Origin: an uncultured Clostridia bacterium
Lineage (GTDB): Bacteria > Bacillota > Clostridia > Oscillospirales > Oscillospiraceae
Assembly: GCA_946184215.1 (NCBI GenBank)
Contig: CAMHER010000001.1
Location: 1-34,624, forward strand
Length of the DNA stretch: 34,624 nt
Direction of reading: 5' to 3'
The position numbers and the translations under genes are program-made. Positions 1 to 7,555 of the stretch are shown here, piece after piece (within the stretch, counting starts at the first letter, position 1; every line of letters begins with the position of its first letter). The notes beneath the pieces are model-generated. The model saw only the letters and a program-made list of their open reading frames with translations, was not told the origin of the DNA and ran no database searches.

Positions 1-441
1 CTCATCGGCCTGAGCACCGCGGAGGAGCTCAAGCGCAGCATCGGCTGCGTGATCCAGCGCCCGGACATCAGCTTTGAGGAGATCAAAGGCCGGGACCTCT
101 CCAACGGTCTGCCGAAGACCGTTTCCGTTACCTCCACCGATCTGATCGACGCCTTCGTCGAGCCGATGAACCGTATCCTCGAAGCGGTGCATAACGTGCT
201 GGAGCGCACGCCGCCTCAGCTTGTCGGCGACCTTGATCGGAACGGCATTGTCCTCTCGGGCGGCGGAAGCCTGATTTACGGTATCGACAGACTCATCGAA
301 CGCAGCACGGGTATCCGCACGATCGTTGTGGACGATCCCGTTTCCTGCGCGGCATACGGCGCAGGAAAAATGCTCAAGCATCTGGAGGATATGCAGGACG
401 GCATGATGAATTTCTACCGCAAACGGCAGCTGAAAGGCTGA
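1..441 (+). CDS. mreB: MreB/Mbl-type actin-like rod-shape protein, C-terminal part (5' end outside window)
   Basis: The reading frame is already open at base 1 and encodes the last 146 residues of an MreB-family protein. MreB/Mbl are membrane-associated actin homologues that position the elongasome and so direct lateral cell-wall synthesis. The fragment carries the family's 'LSTAEELKRSIG' segment and the 'GIVLSGGGSLIYGID' stretch, which is the actin-fold phosphate/adenosine-binding region, followed by the usual 'DDPVSCAAYGAGK' near the C terminus. The tail 'MMNFYRKRQLKG' is slightly longer than in many MreB proteins. Because the N-terminal half is missing, MreB, Mbl and MreBH cannot be told apart. 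ispD follows after a short gap, so the two may share a transcript. mreC and mreD are not next to it here. Confidence 0.93.
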   Translation, partial: LIGLSTAEELKRSIGCVIQRPDISFEEIKGRDLSNGLPKTVSVTSTDLIDAFVEPMNRILEAVHNVLERTPPQLVGDLDRNGIVLSGGGSLIYGIDRLIERSTGIRTIVVDDPVSCAAYGAGKMLKHLEDMQDGMMNFYRKRQLKG

Positions 442-461
442 GAAAAAAGGAGCAAACGTCC

Positions 462-1187
462 ATGAGCTTTTCCGACCTTTTCAAAAAAAACGTTTCCCAT
501 CCTTCCTGCGCAGCCGTGATCGTGGCAGCAGGCAGCTCCGTACGGATGGGAAGCGACAAACTCCTTGCTGAGCTGGGCGGCGTCCCGGTGCTTGCGAGGA
601 CGCTTCAGGCATTTGAACGCTCTGAATACGTCGGCGAGATCGTCGTTGTCACGCGGATGGATAAGGTCCCGACGATAGCCGATCTCTGTGCGGAATACAA
701 GATTTCAAAGGTTTCCAAGGTCGTTGCCGGCGGAAAGACAAGAATGGAATCGTCTTTGATCGGTGTTTCCGCTGTGAAGGGAAGCGCCAAGCTGATCGCG
801 ATCCACGATGCGGCCCGCCCGCTTGTCAGCGAAGCTGTCATTAAACGCACAGTGTGTGCGGCCGCAGAATATATGGCCGCCGTCCCTGTCATTGCCAGTA
901 CGGATACATTAAAGGTCGTCGATGATGCCGACAGAATTGTCGGAACAATTGATCGCTCAACAACGTACCGTGTTCAGACACCGCAGGTTTTTGACGCTGT
1001 TCTCATCAAGGGCGCGCTGACAAAAGCATCTGAAAAGGGCCTTGTCCTTACAGATGACAGCGCAGCGGTCGATATGACAGGGTTCAAAACATACGCTGTT
1101 GCCGGAGAAGAGGATAACATCAAAATTACAACTCCGCGCGATCTTGTTATTGCGGAAGCTCTCCTGAAGAGCAGGAGCGACTTATGA
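462..1187 (+). CDS. ispD: 2-C-methyl-D-erythritol 4-phosphate cytidylyltransferase
   Basis: IspD transfers CMP from CTP to methylerythritol phosphate, the third step of the non-mevalonate isoprenoid pathway, in the cytosol. The 241-residue protein shows the nucleotidyltransferase signature 'AAVIVAAGSSVRMGSDK' at about residues 18-34 and the IspD motif 'IHDAARPLV' at about 111-119. It also has 'YRVQTPQVF' and the C-terminal 'KITTPRDLVIAEALL', all family-typical. Its length matches the usual 225-240 residues, with a roughly 15-residue N-terminal extension before the catalytic fold. The ATG lies 9 bases after an AAGGAG Shine-Dalgarno at 447-452. Its 3' end overlaps ispF by 4 bases (ATGA), indicating translational coupling to another enzyme of the same pathway. 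Confidence 0.95.
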   Translation: MSFSDLFKKNVSHPSCAAVIVAAGSSVRMGSDKLLAELGGVPVLARTLQAFERSEYVGEIVVVTRMDKVPTIADLCAEYKISKVSKVVAGGKTRMESSLIGVSAVKGSAKLIAIHDAARPLVSEAVIKRTVCAAAEYMAAVPVIASTDTLKVVDDADRIVGTIDRSTTYRVQTPQVFDAVLIKGALTKASEKGLVLTDDSAAVDMTGFKTYAVAGEEDNIKITTPRDLVIAEALLKSRSDL

Positions 1188-1657
1188 GAATCGGACACGG
1201 ATATGATGTTCACCGCCTTGTTGAGGGGCGAAAACTGATCCTCGGCGGGGTCGAAATCCCCTGGGAGAAAGGTCTTCTGGGTCATTCCGATGCGGATGTG
1301 CTTCTCCACGCGCTGATGGATGCCATGCTGGGCGCAGCTGCGCTGGGGGATATCGGTCAACATTTCCCGGACAAGGACGAACGCTATTGCGGAGCAGACA
1401 GCATGCTGCTTCTCCGCGAGGTAAAAAAAATGCTGGACGAAGCGGGGTATCGCCTTGTTAATGCGGACTGTACGGTGTTGGCACAGCGCCCCAAACTGAT
1501 GCCGTATATCCCGCAGATGCGAACTAACATTGCCTCTGCTCTGGACACAGAGCCGGACCGGATCAGCGTCAAGGCTACAACGGAAGAGGGCCTTGGCTTT
1601 ACTGGTGACGGCTCCGGTATTGCGGCACACGCTCTCGTCCTGATCGAGAAGAAATAA
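1184..1657 (+). CDS. ispF: 2-C-methyl-D-erythritol 2,4-cyclodiphosphate synthase
   Basis: IspF cyclises the CDP-methylerythritol 2-phosphate intermediate to MEcPP with release of CMP. It works as a homotrimer with divalent metals at the subunit interfaces. The 157-residue protein is full length. The metal ligands Asp8, His10 ('GHGYDVH') and His42 ('HSDADVLLHA') sit at the same numbers as in the E. coli enzyme, and the 'ATTEEGLGFTGDGSGIAAHA' block is canonical. The ATG overlaps the ispD stop by 4 bases. The intervening enzyme IspE is not in the window. A gap of 105 bases with its own promoter follows, so ispF probably ends this transcription unit. Confidence 0.96.
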   Translation: MRIGHGYDVHRLVEGRKLILGGVEIPWEKGLLGHSDADVLLHALMDAMLGAAALGDIGQHFPDKDERYCGADSMLLLREVKKMLDEAGYRLVNADCTVLAQRPKLMPYIPQMRTNIASALDTEPDRISVKATTEEGLGFTGDGSGIAAHALVLIEKK

Positions 1658-1700
1658 TCACCCATTTGCCCAGGTGCATAGAATGTGATGTACCTTGCGG

Positions 1701-1706
1701 TATAAT
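1701..1706 (+). promoter_or_regulatory. Candidate -10 box (TATAAT) for the DUF3343-desulfurase pair
   Basis: A perfect TATAAT lies in the ispF-DUF3343 gap. No good -35 hexamer is present at 16-18 bp (the nearest TTGCCC at 1666 is too far). It could be an activator-dependent or extended promoter. Transcription from it would start at about 1713, just before the hairpin at 1716-1744. Confidence 0.4.
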
Positions 1707-1715
1707 GAAATTGCA

Positions 1716-1744
1716 AGCAGAGCATGGTACAGCCATGCTCTGCT
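1716..1744 (+). terminator. Perfect 12-bp hairpin between ispF and the DUF3343 gene
   Basis: AGCAGAGCATGG (1716-1727) and CCATGCTCTGCT (1733-1744) pair perfectly around a 5-base loop, followed by TTATTA. The following U-run is short, so it may be a weak terminator for ispF, a 5' stabilising stem for the downstream mRNA, or an attenuator. It lies just upstream of the Shine-Dalgarno of the next gene. Confidence 0.55.
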
Positions 1745-1762
1745 TTATTACGGGGTGATCGG

Positions 1763-2014
1763 GTGAAACAGTATTTGATTATGTGTCGATCGGTTACGAG
1801 TGCACAACGCTGTTCCAAAGTTCTTGAGCGCGCAATGATTCGTTCGACTGTTATAAAAGCTCCGCGGGAACTGAGCGCGAACGGTTGCGCCTATGCGCTG
1901 AGATTGCCCTCCAAGCTGGAGGAAGCGGTATCGCTTCTCAGACGAACCGGGCTGCAGATCGGAAGACTCTTTGTGTTGGAGTCTGACGGTGGCTATGAGG
2001 AGGTTTTCATTTGA
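1763..2014 (+). CDS. DUF3343 family protein (putative Se/S carrier-like)
   Basis: The 83-residue protein begins 'MKQYLIMCRSVTSAQRC', the characteristic DUF3343 N terminus with a conserved CRS-T-AQ pattern. DUF3343 has no proven biochemical role. Comparative genomics links the family to bacterial selenium-cofactor and selenium metabolism, and it often sits beside cysteine desulfurases. The GTG at 1763 is preferred because GGGGTGATC at 1752-1760 is an excellent Shine-Dalgarno; the upstream in-frame ATG at 1724 lies within the hairpin and has no ribosome site. The gene overlaps the following desulfurase by 4 bases, so the two are almost certainly translated together. No selD or YedF-type partner is visible in this window. 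Confidence 0.8.
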   Translation: MKQYLIMCRSVTSAQRCSKVLERAMIRSTVIKAPRELSANGCAYALRLPSKLEEAVSLLRRTGLQIGRLFVLESDGGYEEVFI

Positions 2015-3120
2015 TTTACCTTGACAGTGCCGCGACCTCTTTTCAAAAACCGCAAGCAGTTCTCAAAGCTGCCGAAAAAGCACTAAAAACAGCTTCCAGC
2101 CCGGGACGCGGAGCATACCCGGCTGCCATGCGGGCTTCCGCTTTCATGCTTGAGGCACGGGAAACGGCAGCTTCGCTCTTTCGTTTTCCAGATCCGGAGC
2201 GTGTGGTCCTGACTATGAACGCGACCCACGCACTGAATATGGCGATTCAGGCATTGGCAGAAGAAGGGTGTAGGGCCGTCGTCTCAGGCTTCGAGCATAA
2301 TGCGGTCATACGACCGCTTCATGCATGCAAAGCGCAAATACGCGTGGCAGGCAAAAGACTGTTTGACGATGATGGGCTCCTCGACGATTTCGCCAAAGCA
2401 CTTCCCGGCGCGAAGCTCGCTGTCTGCACGCATGTATCCAACGCTTTCGGATATGTTCTTCCAATACGGGAGATTTCCGCCCTGTGCGAGAGAAACGGAG
2501 TGCCGCTGATTCTGGATGCATCGCAAAGTGCCGGGGTTCTCGATTTGGATTGCTCAGATCTGAATGCCGCATTTGTGGCGATGCCGGGGCATAAGTCTCT
2601 GCTTGGAATTCCGGGAAGCGGCCTCCTGCTCTGTTCCGCTGAGACCAAACCGCTGCTCTTCGGCGGCTCTGGTACTGACAGCATTGCCCGGGAAATGCCC
2701 CCCTATTTACCTGACCGCCTTGAGGCTGGAACGCAAAATGCGCCTGCTGCAGCTGCGCTTGCAGCGGGAATTCGATTTATTACGGCATACGGACGGGAAA
2801 AAATCGAAATCCATGAAAAACAGCTATGCCGTCATATGACCGAGCTTTTGGCAAAAAGAAGAGAGATCGAGGTTTTTGCCTCTTCTGAACAGAATCAAAG
2901 CGGAGTGCTGTCTTTTCGCGTGCATGGGCACAGCTGTGAAGAGATAGCGGAGAGACTCGGCGGGCAGGGAATCTGTGTCCGCAGCGGGCTGCACTGCGCT
3001 CCGCTTGCACATGAGAGCGCCGGTACACTAGAAAGCGGGACGGTGCGCATGAGCTTTTCTCCCTTCAACACACATGCGGAAATCGAGAAAAGTGCCGCAG
3101 AGTTAATAAAAATTATATAA
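2011..3120 (+). CDS. Class V aminotransferase, EF2568-type cysteine desulfurase family
   Basis: This 369-residue PLP enzyme belongs to the aminotransferase class V / SufS-CsdA fold. The N terminus 'MIYLDSAATSFQKP' is diagnostic. The PLP Schiff-base lysine is K195 in 'MPGHKSLLG', and the sulfur-accepting cysteine is C329 in 'RSGLHCAP', so both catalytic residues are present. The length and the 'AYPAAMRAS' region fit the EF2568 subfamily (TIGR01977) better than housekeeping IscS or SufS, and no SufU or IscU gene is near. Members of that subfamily are found near selenium-dependent molybdenum hydroxylase genes. Translation starts at an ATG overlapping the DUF3343 stop, suggesting that the DUF3343 protein is its partner or sulfur/selenium acceptor. 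The exact acceptor cannot be read from the sequence. Confidence 0.88.
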   Translation: MIYLDSAATSFQKPQAVLKAAEKALKTASSPGRGAYPAAMRASAFMLEARETAASLFRFPDPERVVLTMNATHALNMAIQALAEEGCRAVVSGFEHNAVIRPLHACKAQIRVAGKRLFDDDGLLDDFAKALPGAKLAVCTHVSNAFGYVLPIREISALCERNGVPLILDASQSAGVLDLDCSDLNAAFVAMPGHKSLLGIPGSGLLLCSAETKPLLFGGSGTDSIAREMPPYLPDRLEAGTQNAPAAAALAAGIRFITAYGREKIEIHEKQLCRHMTELLAKRREIEVFASSEQNQSGVLSFRVHGHSCEEIAERLGGQGICVRSGLHCAPLAHESAGTLESGTVRMSFSPFNTHAEIEKSAAELIKII

Positions 3121-3138
3121 ATAAACAACGCTTTCCAT

Positions 3139-3167
3139 TTGCCTTTTCGCGCGGCATGATATATAAT
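3139..3167 (+). promoter_or_regulatory. Vegetative (sigma-A type) promoter of the cdaA operon
   Basis: TTGCCT (3139-3144), a 17-bp spacer and a perfect TATAAT (3162-3167). Transcription would start near 3174, a short distance before cdaA. It lies directly after the desulfurase stop codon, marking a new transcription unit. Confidence 0.75.
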
Positions 3168-3216
3168 AAAGTGATATAAAAGGCAAAGTGTAAACATGAC
3201 AGATGAGGATGCTTTT

Positions 3217-4101
3217 ATGGAAGCAATAAGAACCGCGCTTGAACGATCCCTTAATCTGCTGACAACCATGGGGCTTGCCGACATTGTCGACATTCTTCTC
3301 GTTGCTTACCTGATCTATAAGGCGATATGGTTTGTGCGCAGAACAAATTCCTATAATTTGGCAAAGGGTATTTTGGTCTTCATGATCGTAATGCTGCTTG
3401 CAAATCTTTTCGGGCTGAAGATGATCAGCTTTGCGCTGCAAAAAGCAGCGGAACTTGGCTTGATTGCTCTTGTCATTCTGTTCCAGCCGGAACTTCGCAG
3501 GCTGCTTGAACGAATGGGAAGCAGCTTTATGACATCCCGCGGCGAGATTGGAACAGAGATCGATTCAGCCATTGCACACACAGTCCTGGCCTGCACAGAA
3601 ATGTCTGCATCAAGAACAGGAGCTCTGATCATTTTTGAGCGCAATGTCAAGCTTAACGAGATTATGAGCACCGGGACGATCATCAATGCCGATACCAATG
3701 CGGAATTGATCAAAAACATCTTCTTCAACAAAGCCCCGCTTCATGACGGAGCGCTGGTGATCCGCGACGGACGCCTCGCAGCTGCCGGCTGTGTACTTCC
3801 GCTGACCAAAAGCACAAACCTGAGCAAAGAGCTTGGAATGCGGCATCGCGCAGGCATCGGCCTGAGCGAGCAGTCCGACGCTGTTGTCGTGATCGTTTCG
3901 GAAGAGACCGGCGCTATTTCCGTTGCAATCGACGGCATGCTCAAGCGCCATCTGACAGCAACGACTTTTGAAAGACTGCTTCGCTCAGAATTGATCGTGG
4001 AAGAAGCGGATAAAAAACCGCACGGTTTTTTACAGACGTTGAAAAAGCTCTTTAAGGTAAAAGCCGATGAAAAAGACGAGCATTATGAGAAAACTGTATA
4101 A
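3217..4101 (+). CDS. cdaA: Diadenylate cyclase CdaA (c-di-AMP synthase)
   Basis: CdaA (YbbP/DacA) condenses two ATP into c-di-AMP, which controls potassium and osmolyte uptake and cell-wall homeostasis in Firmicutes. An N-terminal hydrophobic region ('IVDILLVAYLIYKAIWFV', then 'GILVFMIVMLLANLFGL' and a third segment) anchors it in the membrane. The DisA_N cyclase domain follows. Its signature motifs are present: the DGA motif in 'PLHDGALVI' and the RHR motif in 'MRHRAGIGLSEQSDAVVV'. The ATG at 3217 is chosen for its GAGGAT Shine-Dalgarno at 3205-3210; an in-frame ATG at 3196 would add seven residues but has a poorer site. The gene overlaps cdaR by 35 bases. In B. subtilis the partner order is cdaA-cdaR-glmM; here glmM is absent. 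Confidence 0.95.
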   Translation: MEAIRTALERSLNLLTTMGLADIVDILLVAYLIYKAIWFVRRTNSYNLAKGILVFMIVMLLANLFGLKMISFALQKAAELGLIALVILFQPELRRLLERMGSSFMTSRGEIGTEIDSAIAHTVLACTEMSASRTGALIIFERNVKLNEIMSTGTIINADTNAELIKNIFFNKAPLHDGALVIRDGRLAAAGCVLPLTKSTNLSKELGMRHRAGIGLSEQSDAVVVIVSEETGAISVAIDGMLKRHLTATTFERLLRSELIVEEADKKPHGFLQTLKKLFKVKADEKDEHYEKTV

Positions 4102-5332
4102 CAGCAGGGCGTTCTGGCTGATCATTGCGCTGCTTGCTTCGCTGTCACTCTGGATCTATGTTATCAGCCAGGAAACAGAGGAGTACAAGCAGACATTCCG
4201 CGGCGTAAAGGTCGAGCTTGTCGGAGAGGATATCCTCTTAAACTCCCGCAACATGGTCGTGACCGACTTGAGCACGAGTACGGTTACAGTCGAGATCTCC
4301 GGCCCGAGAAGGATCGTCGGATCCTGGAGCTCGGATGATCTGGTTGCGCAAATCGATGTCAGCAAGCTGACGCAATCAGCCTTTACCTCTCTGCAATACA
4401 CGGTCAAGTTCCCTGACGGAACGGATACGAGCGGCGTGAAAACCGGCTTGAAAACACCCGAGACCGTCAATTTTATGGTGTCTGCGCAGACAAGCAAAGT
4501 CGTTCCTGTCGTCGGCAGCTTTGAAGGCCAGGTCGCAGACGGATTTACGGCAGAGACGCCTGAGTTTGATCCTGCGACCATCACGGTCTCCGGCCCGGAG
4601 ACATATCTGAAGCGTATTTCCCGCGCCTGGGTCTCTTTCGGATCGCAGGAGATCGACAGTACCTATTCTGTTGACACGGGTTATGTTCTGCTGGACGAAA
4701 ATGGGGAAGAATGTTCCACGACCGGGATCAGCTTTTCGACCGATACCATTAAGGCGACGCTGCGTGTTCTTGCCGTCAAGGAGGTGCCGCTTTCGATTGA
4801 TCTGATCGATGCAGCCGGTGCCAGCAGTGCCAACACGAAGGTCACGATCGAACCGGACTCCATTACACTTGCCGGAGACACGGCTATTCTTTCGGGAATG
4901 AACCGCATATCGCTGGCAACGATCGACTTGAGCGATTTTGAATCGACTTATTCCGACACTTATCTTGTCAAGTATGATGATGGACTGAAAAACATTTCCG
5001 GTACAACCGAAGCAAAGGTAACGGTGGAGATTATCGGCCTTGAGAGCAGACAGTATGCCGTTAAGCAGGAAAACATGTCCTGCATCAATGTGACAGACGG
5101 CTATAATGCGGAGGTCCTCTCTGAGGCGCTTGTTGTAAGACTTCGCGGCTCGCGGGAACAGCTGGAGGCAGTCAGAGGCGAGAATATCCGCGTTGTTGCG
5201 GATCTGAAGGATTACAATACCTCAGTCGGTCAATTTATGGTCCCCGCAAAAATAAGCGTTGACGGATTTACGGACGTCGGTCCGATCGGCGATTATACGA
5301 TTTCAATTGAAATCAGGAAGGCGGATGCATGA
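4067..5332 (+). CDS. cdaR: CdaA regulatory protein CdaR (YbbR-domain protein)
   Basis: This 421-residue protein has one N-terminal membrane segment ('AFWLIIALLASLSLWIYVIS', about residues 15-34) followed by an extracytoplasmic region of repeated YbbR-like beta domains. Recurrent elements such as 'TVEISGPRRIVG', 'ITVSGPETYLKRI' and 'VVRLRGSREQLEAV' mark the repeats, probably four of them. In Firmicutes CdaR contacts CdaA across the membrane and modulates its cyclase activity. The ATG at 4067 has AAGG 9 bases upstream and lies inside cdaA, giving a 35-base overlap; a later ATG at 4085 lacks a ribosome site. The stop overlaps the next gene by 4 bases, so three genes are translationally chained. 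Confidence 0.92.
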   Translation: MKKTSIMRKLYNSRAFWLIIALLASLSLWIYVISQETEEYKQTFRGVKVELVGEDILLNSRNMVVTDLSTSTVTVEISGPRRIVGSWSSDDLVAQIDVSKLTQSAFTSLQYTVKFPDGTDTSGVKTGLKTPETVNFMVSAQTSKVVPVVGSFEGQVADGFTAETPEFDPATITVSGPETYLKRISRAWVSFGSQEIDSTYSVDTGYVLLDENGEECSTTGISFSTDTIKATLRVLAVKEVPLSIDLIDAAGASSANTKVTIEPDSITLAGDTAILSGMNRISLATIDLSDFESTYSDTYLVKYDDGLKNISGTTEAKVTVEIIGLESRQYAVKQENMSCINVTDGYNAEVLSEALVVRLRGSREQLEAVRGENIRVVADLKDYNTSVGQFMVPAKISVDGFTDVGPIGDYTISIEIRKADA

Positions 5333-5736
5333 CACAGGAAGGGATCGTAACCAAACTTCTTGCTAATGGTATGGCTGAAGTTGCTGTTACAAGAATGTCA
5401 GCCTGCGGAGGAAACTGCGGAAGCTGTGAAAGTTGCATGCTTCAAAACGAGGTTAAGGCAGTGGCAAATAACCTGGCAGATGCCAAGCCCGGTGAGAAAG
5501 TCTTGATCGAAAGCCGATCAGCTGCTGTGTTTGGGGCAGTGTTCCTTGTGTATGTCATGCCGCTGATCTGCTTTCTGATCGGCTATGGCGGCGCATATTT
5601 GGCCGGCCTGCAAGAGGGTCTTTGTATTCTGTGCAGTTTTATTGGACTGGCTGCCGGCGCGCTCCTGCTTGTGCTTTCACAAAAAGGGAAGCGAAAAACA
5701 CGGATCAGCTATGATATAACGCGTATCTTGCAATGA
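5329..5736 (+). CDS. RseC/MucC-like (SoxR-reducing system) membrane protein
   Basis: The 135-residue protein starts with a small beta domain containing a cysteine cluster 'CGGNCGSCESC' (about residues 25-35), the hallmark of the RseC_MucC family. Two transmembrane helices follow ('AVFGAVFLVYVMPLICFLIG' and a second ending 'GALLLVLSQKGK'). RseC in Proteobacteria belongs to the SoxR-reducing system associated with Rnf. In Clostridia, family members occur outside that setting with unknown function. The cysteine cluster suggests an Fe-S or redox role. The gene overlaps cdaR by 4 bases (ATGA), so in this genome it is produced together with the c-di-AMP synthase and its regulator. Confidence 0.82.
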   Translation: MTQEGIVTKLLANGMAEVAVTRMSACGGNCGSCESCMLQNEVKAVANNLADAKPGEKVLIESRSAAVFGAVFLVYVMPLICFLIGYGGAYLAGLQEGLCILCSFIGLAAGALLLVLSQKGKRKTRISYDITRILQ

Positions 5737-5757
5737 TTTACCATTTTGGAGGACTGT

Positions 5758-6636
5758 ATGATTAAGAGTATGACAGGCTACGGCAGCGCGAAAGGTGCGG
5801 CGGAAGATCTGGAGATCACAGTCGAAGTCAAAAGTGTCAACAACCGATACCTTGACACATCCGTGCGTATGCCCCGAAGCTTTCTGTTTGCGGAGGACGC
5901 CGTAAAATCAGCGGTGCAAAGGCACATCAGCCGCGGAAAAGTGGATGTGTTTGTTTCGGTTGACGCTTCTGCAGCAGACAATATGACGGTCAAAATCAAC
6001 GAACCGCTCTTGCGGGGATATCTCGAAGCAATCCGGCATATTTCGGATAGCTATGATCTTGAGAACGATTTGACGGCTGTTTCCGTATCCCGTTTTCCGG
6101 ACATTCTGACCGTAGAAAAGAAGGATCTGGATGCCGATTCTATTTCCGCAGGCATTGCCGCTGTCGCAGAAAAAGCGCTGGATGATTTTGACGCGATGCG
6201 TCTGCGGGAGGGCGAGAAGCTTTGCTCGGACGTGCTGTCCCGACTTGAAACGATAGAAGCCCTTGTCAGCACGGTTGAAAGGGAAGCGCCTAAAACGGTT
6301 GAGGAGTATCGGAACCGCCTTCGTGAAAAAATGGCGGAGCTGCTTGGAGCTGCGGGAATAGATGAAAATCGCATTTTATCCGAGGCAGCTGTCTTTGCGG
6401 ATCATATAGCGGTCGATGAGGAAACCGTTCGCCTCAGAAGCCATATCTCTCAACTCCGCACGATGCTTTCCGGCCGTTCACCCATCGGCCGAAAGATCGA
6501 CTTTCTGATTCAGGAGTTCAATCGGGAAGCCAACACGATCGGGTCCAAATGTCAGAATTCAGATATTGCGCATGTCGTCGTGGATCTAAAGTCAGAGATT
6601 GAGAAGATTCGTGAACAGATCCAGAATATTGAATAA
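5758..6636 (+). CDS. yicC: YicC/YloC family endoribonuclease
   Basis: This 292-residue protein begins 'MIKSMTGYGSAKG', the nearly invariant N terminus of the YicC/YloC family. It contains 'EVKSVNNRYLD' and the C-terminal DUF1732 part with 'RLRSHISQLRTMLSG', 'GRKIDFLIQEFNREANTIGSK' and 'VVDLKSEIEKIREQIQNIE'. YicC family proteins are metal-dependent endoribonucleases acting on RNA. The ATG at 5758 is chosen because GGAGG at 5748-5752 is an ideal Shine-Dalgarno; an upstream in-frame TTG at 5746 overlaps it. The gene opens the block matching the B. subtilis order yloC-remA-gmk-rpoZ. remA follows after 12 bases. Confidence 0.94.
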   Translation: MIKSMTGYGSAKGAAEDLEITVEVKSVNNRYLDTSVRMPRSFLFAEDAVKSAVQRHISRGKVDVFVSVDASAADNMTVKINEPLLRGYLEAIRHISDSYDLENDLTAVSVSRFPDILTVEKKDLDADSISAGIAAVAEKALDDFDAMRLREGEKLCSDVLSRLETIEALVSTVEREAPKTVEEYRNRLREKMAELLGAAGIDENRILSEAAVFADHIAVDEETVRLRSHISQLRTMLSGRSPIGRKIDFLIQEFNREANTIGSKCQNSDIAHVVVDLKSEIEKIREQIQNIE

Positions 6637-6648
6637 GGCGGAGGCGCT

Positions 6649-6915
6649 ATGAAACTGATCAATATCGGTTTTGGAAACCTTGTTGCAGCAGAGCGTATCG
6701 TTTCCATTATCAGCCCGGAATCCGCGCCGATCAAACGCATGATTCAGGATACCCGGGAACGCGGCGGCCTGATCGACGCCTCTTTTGGCCGCAGCACACG
6801 CTCCGTGATTGTCACGGACAGCGGAAACTTGATTCTTTCCTCGTTGACGCCGGAGATTCTGGCGCAGCGGGCCCAGGAGATAAATAAAGAGGAAGCGGAA
6901 AATGGGAAATACTGA
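6649..6915 (+). CDS. remA: RemA-like DNA-binding regulator (DUF370)
   Basis: This 88-residue protein carries the DUF370/RemA sequence: 'MKLINIGFGNLVAAERIVSI', 'SPESAPIKRMI', 'RGGLIDASFGRSTRSVIV' and 'DSGNLILSSL'. In B. subtilis RemA is an oligomeric DNA-binding activator of biofilm matrix and osmoprotection genes. In most Clostridia only the synteny with gmk is known. The conserved arginines of 'FGRSTRSV' lie in the region implicated in DNA contact. The Shine-Dalgarno GGCGGAGG is at 6638-6645. The gene overlaps gmk by 14 bases. Its targets in this organism cannot be inferred. Confidence 0.93.
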   Translation: MKLINIGFGNLVAAERIVSIISPESAPIKRMIQDTRERGGLIDASFGRSTRSVIVTDSGNLILSSLTPEILAQRAQEINKEEAENGKY

Positions 6916-7507
6916 AAAGGGTAAGTTAATTGTTGTGTCCGGTCCTTCCGGCGCAGGAAAATCAACAGTTGTTTTTAAGGCAATCAACGGAAGAGAGGAC
7001 ATGTGTTTTTCCACTTCCGTTACTTCACGCAAGCCACGCCCGGGAGAAATTGACGGCAGAGAGTATTTCTTTATTGATCGTGAGCGCTTTGAGAAGATGG
7101 TGGAAAGTGACGAGCTTCTTGAGCATGCTGTCTATGTCGGAAATTATTACGGAACGCCCCGCAAATTTGTCGAGGACAAGCTCGACGCCGGGAACAGCGT
7201 ATTCCTGGATATTGAGGTTCAGGGAGCACGTCAGGTGAAAGAAAAGAAACCGGACGCCGTAATGGTTTTTCTGATCCCGCCGACACTTGACGAGTTAAGA
7301 AAACGTCTGGAAAAGCGCGGAACGGAAAGTGAAGAAACGATTTGCAACCGGCTTTCCCGTGCCCGCGAAGAATACGCAGAAGCCGATTTTTACGATTATA
7401 TCGTTGTCAATGACGACCCTGACATTGCAGCGGCAGAACTCAATGCGATCCTTTTGGCAGAAAAATGTCGTTTTTCCGCCCGTAAACACATGCTGGCGGA
7501 AGCCTGA
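6902..7507 (+). CDS. gmk: Guanylate kinase
   Basis: Gmk phosphorylates GMP to GDP with ATP and is essential in nucleotide metabolism. The 201-residue protein has the P-loop 'VSGPSGAGKST' at about residues 12-22. It also has the GMP-binding 'TSRKPRPGEIDGREYFF', the 'EHAVYVGNYYGTP' segment and the LID region 'RLEKRGTESEETICNRLSRA'. The length is normal. The ATG at 6902 lies within remA, and GAGGAAGCGG just upstream supplies the ribosome site. The gene is followed by a 48-base gap holding a small hairpin before rpoZ. Gmk-rpoZ adjacency is a near-universal arrangement. Confidence 0.97.
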   Translation: MGNTEKGKLIVVSGPSGAGKSTVVFKAINGREDMCFSTSVTSRKPRPGEIDGREYFFIDRERFEKMVESDELLEHAVYVGNYYGTPRKFVEDKLDAGNSVFLDIEVQGARQVKEKKPDAVMVFLIPPTLDELRKRLEKRGTESEETICNRLSRAREEYAEADFYDYIVVNDDPDIAAAELNAILLAEKCRFSARKHMLAEA

Positions 7508-7522
7508 AACTACTAATAAAAT

Positions 7523-7538
7523 TGCCGCTGGAGCGGCA
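7523..7538 (+). promoter_or_regulatory. Palindromic hairpin in the rpoZ leader
   Basis: TGCCGCT-GG-AGCGGCA forms a perfect 7-bp stem immediately before the rpoZ Shine-Dalgarno (GGAG at 7543-7546). There is no U-tract, so it is not an intrinsic terminator. It may be an mRNA processing or stability element separating gmk from rpoZ, or incidental. Confidence 0.4.
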
Positions 7539-7555
7539 GAATGGAGAATATCATT

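Noticed and set aside
7523..7538. Intrinsic terminator between gmk and rpoZ
   Set aside because: The stem has no U-tract and is immediately followed by the rpoZ ribosome site.
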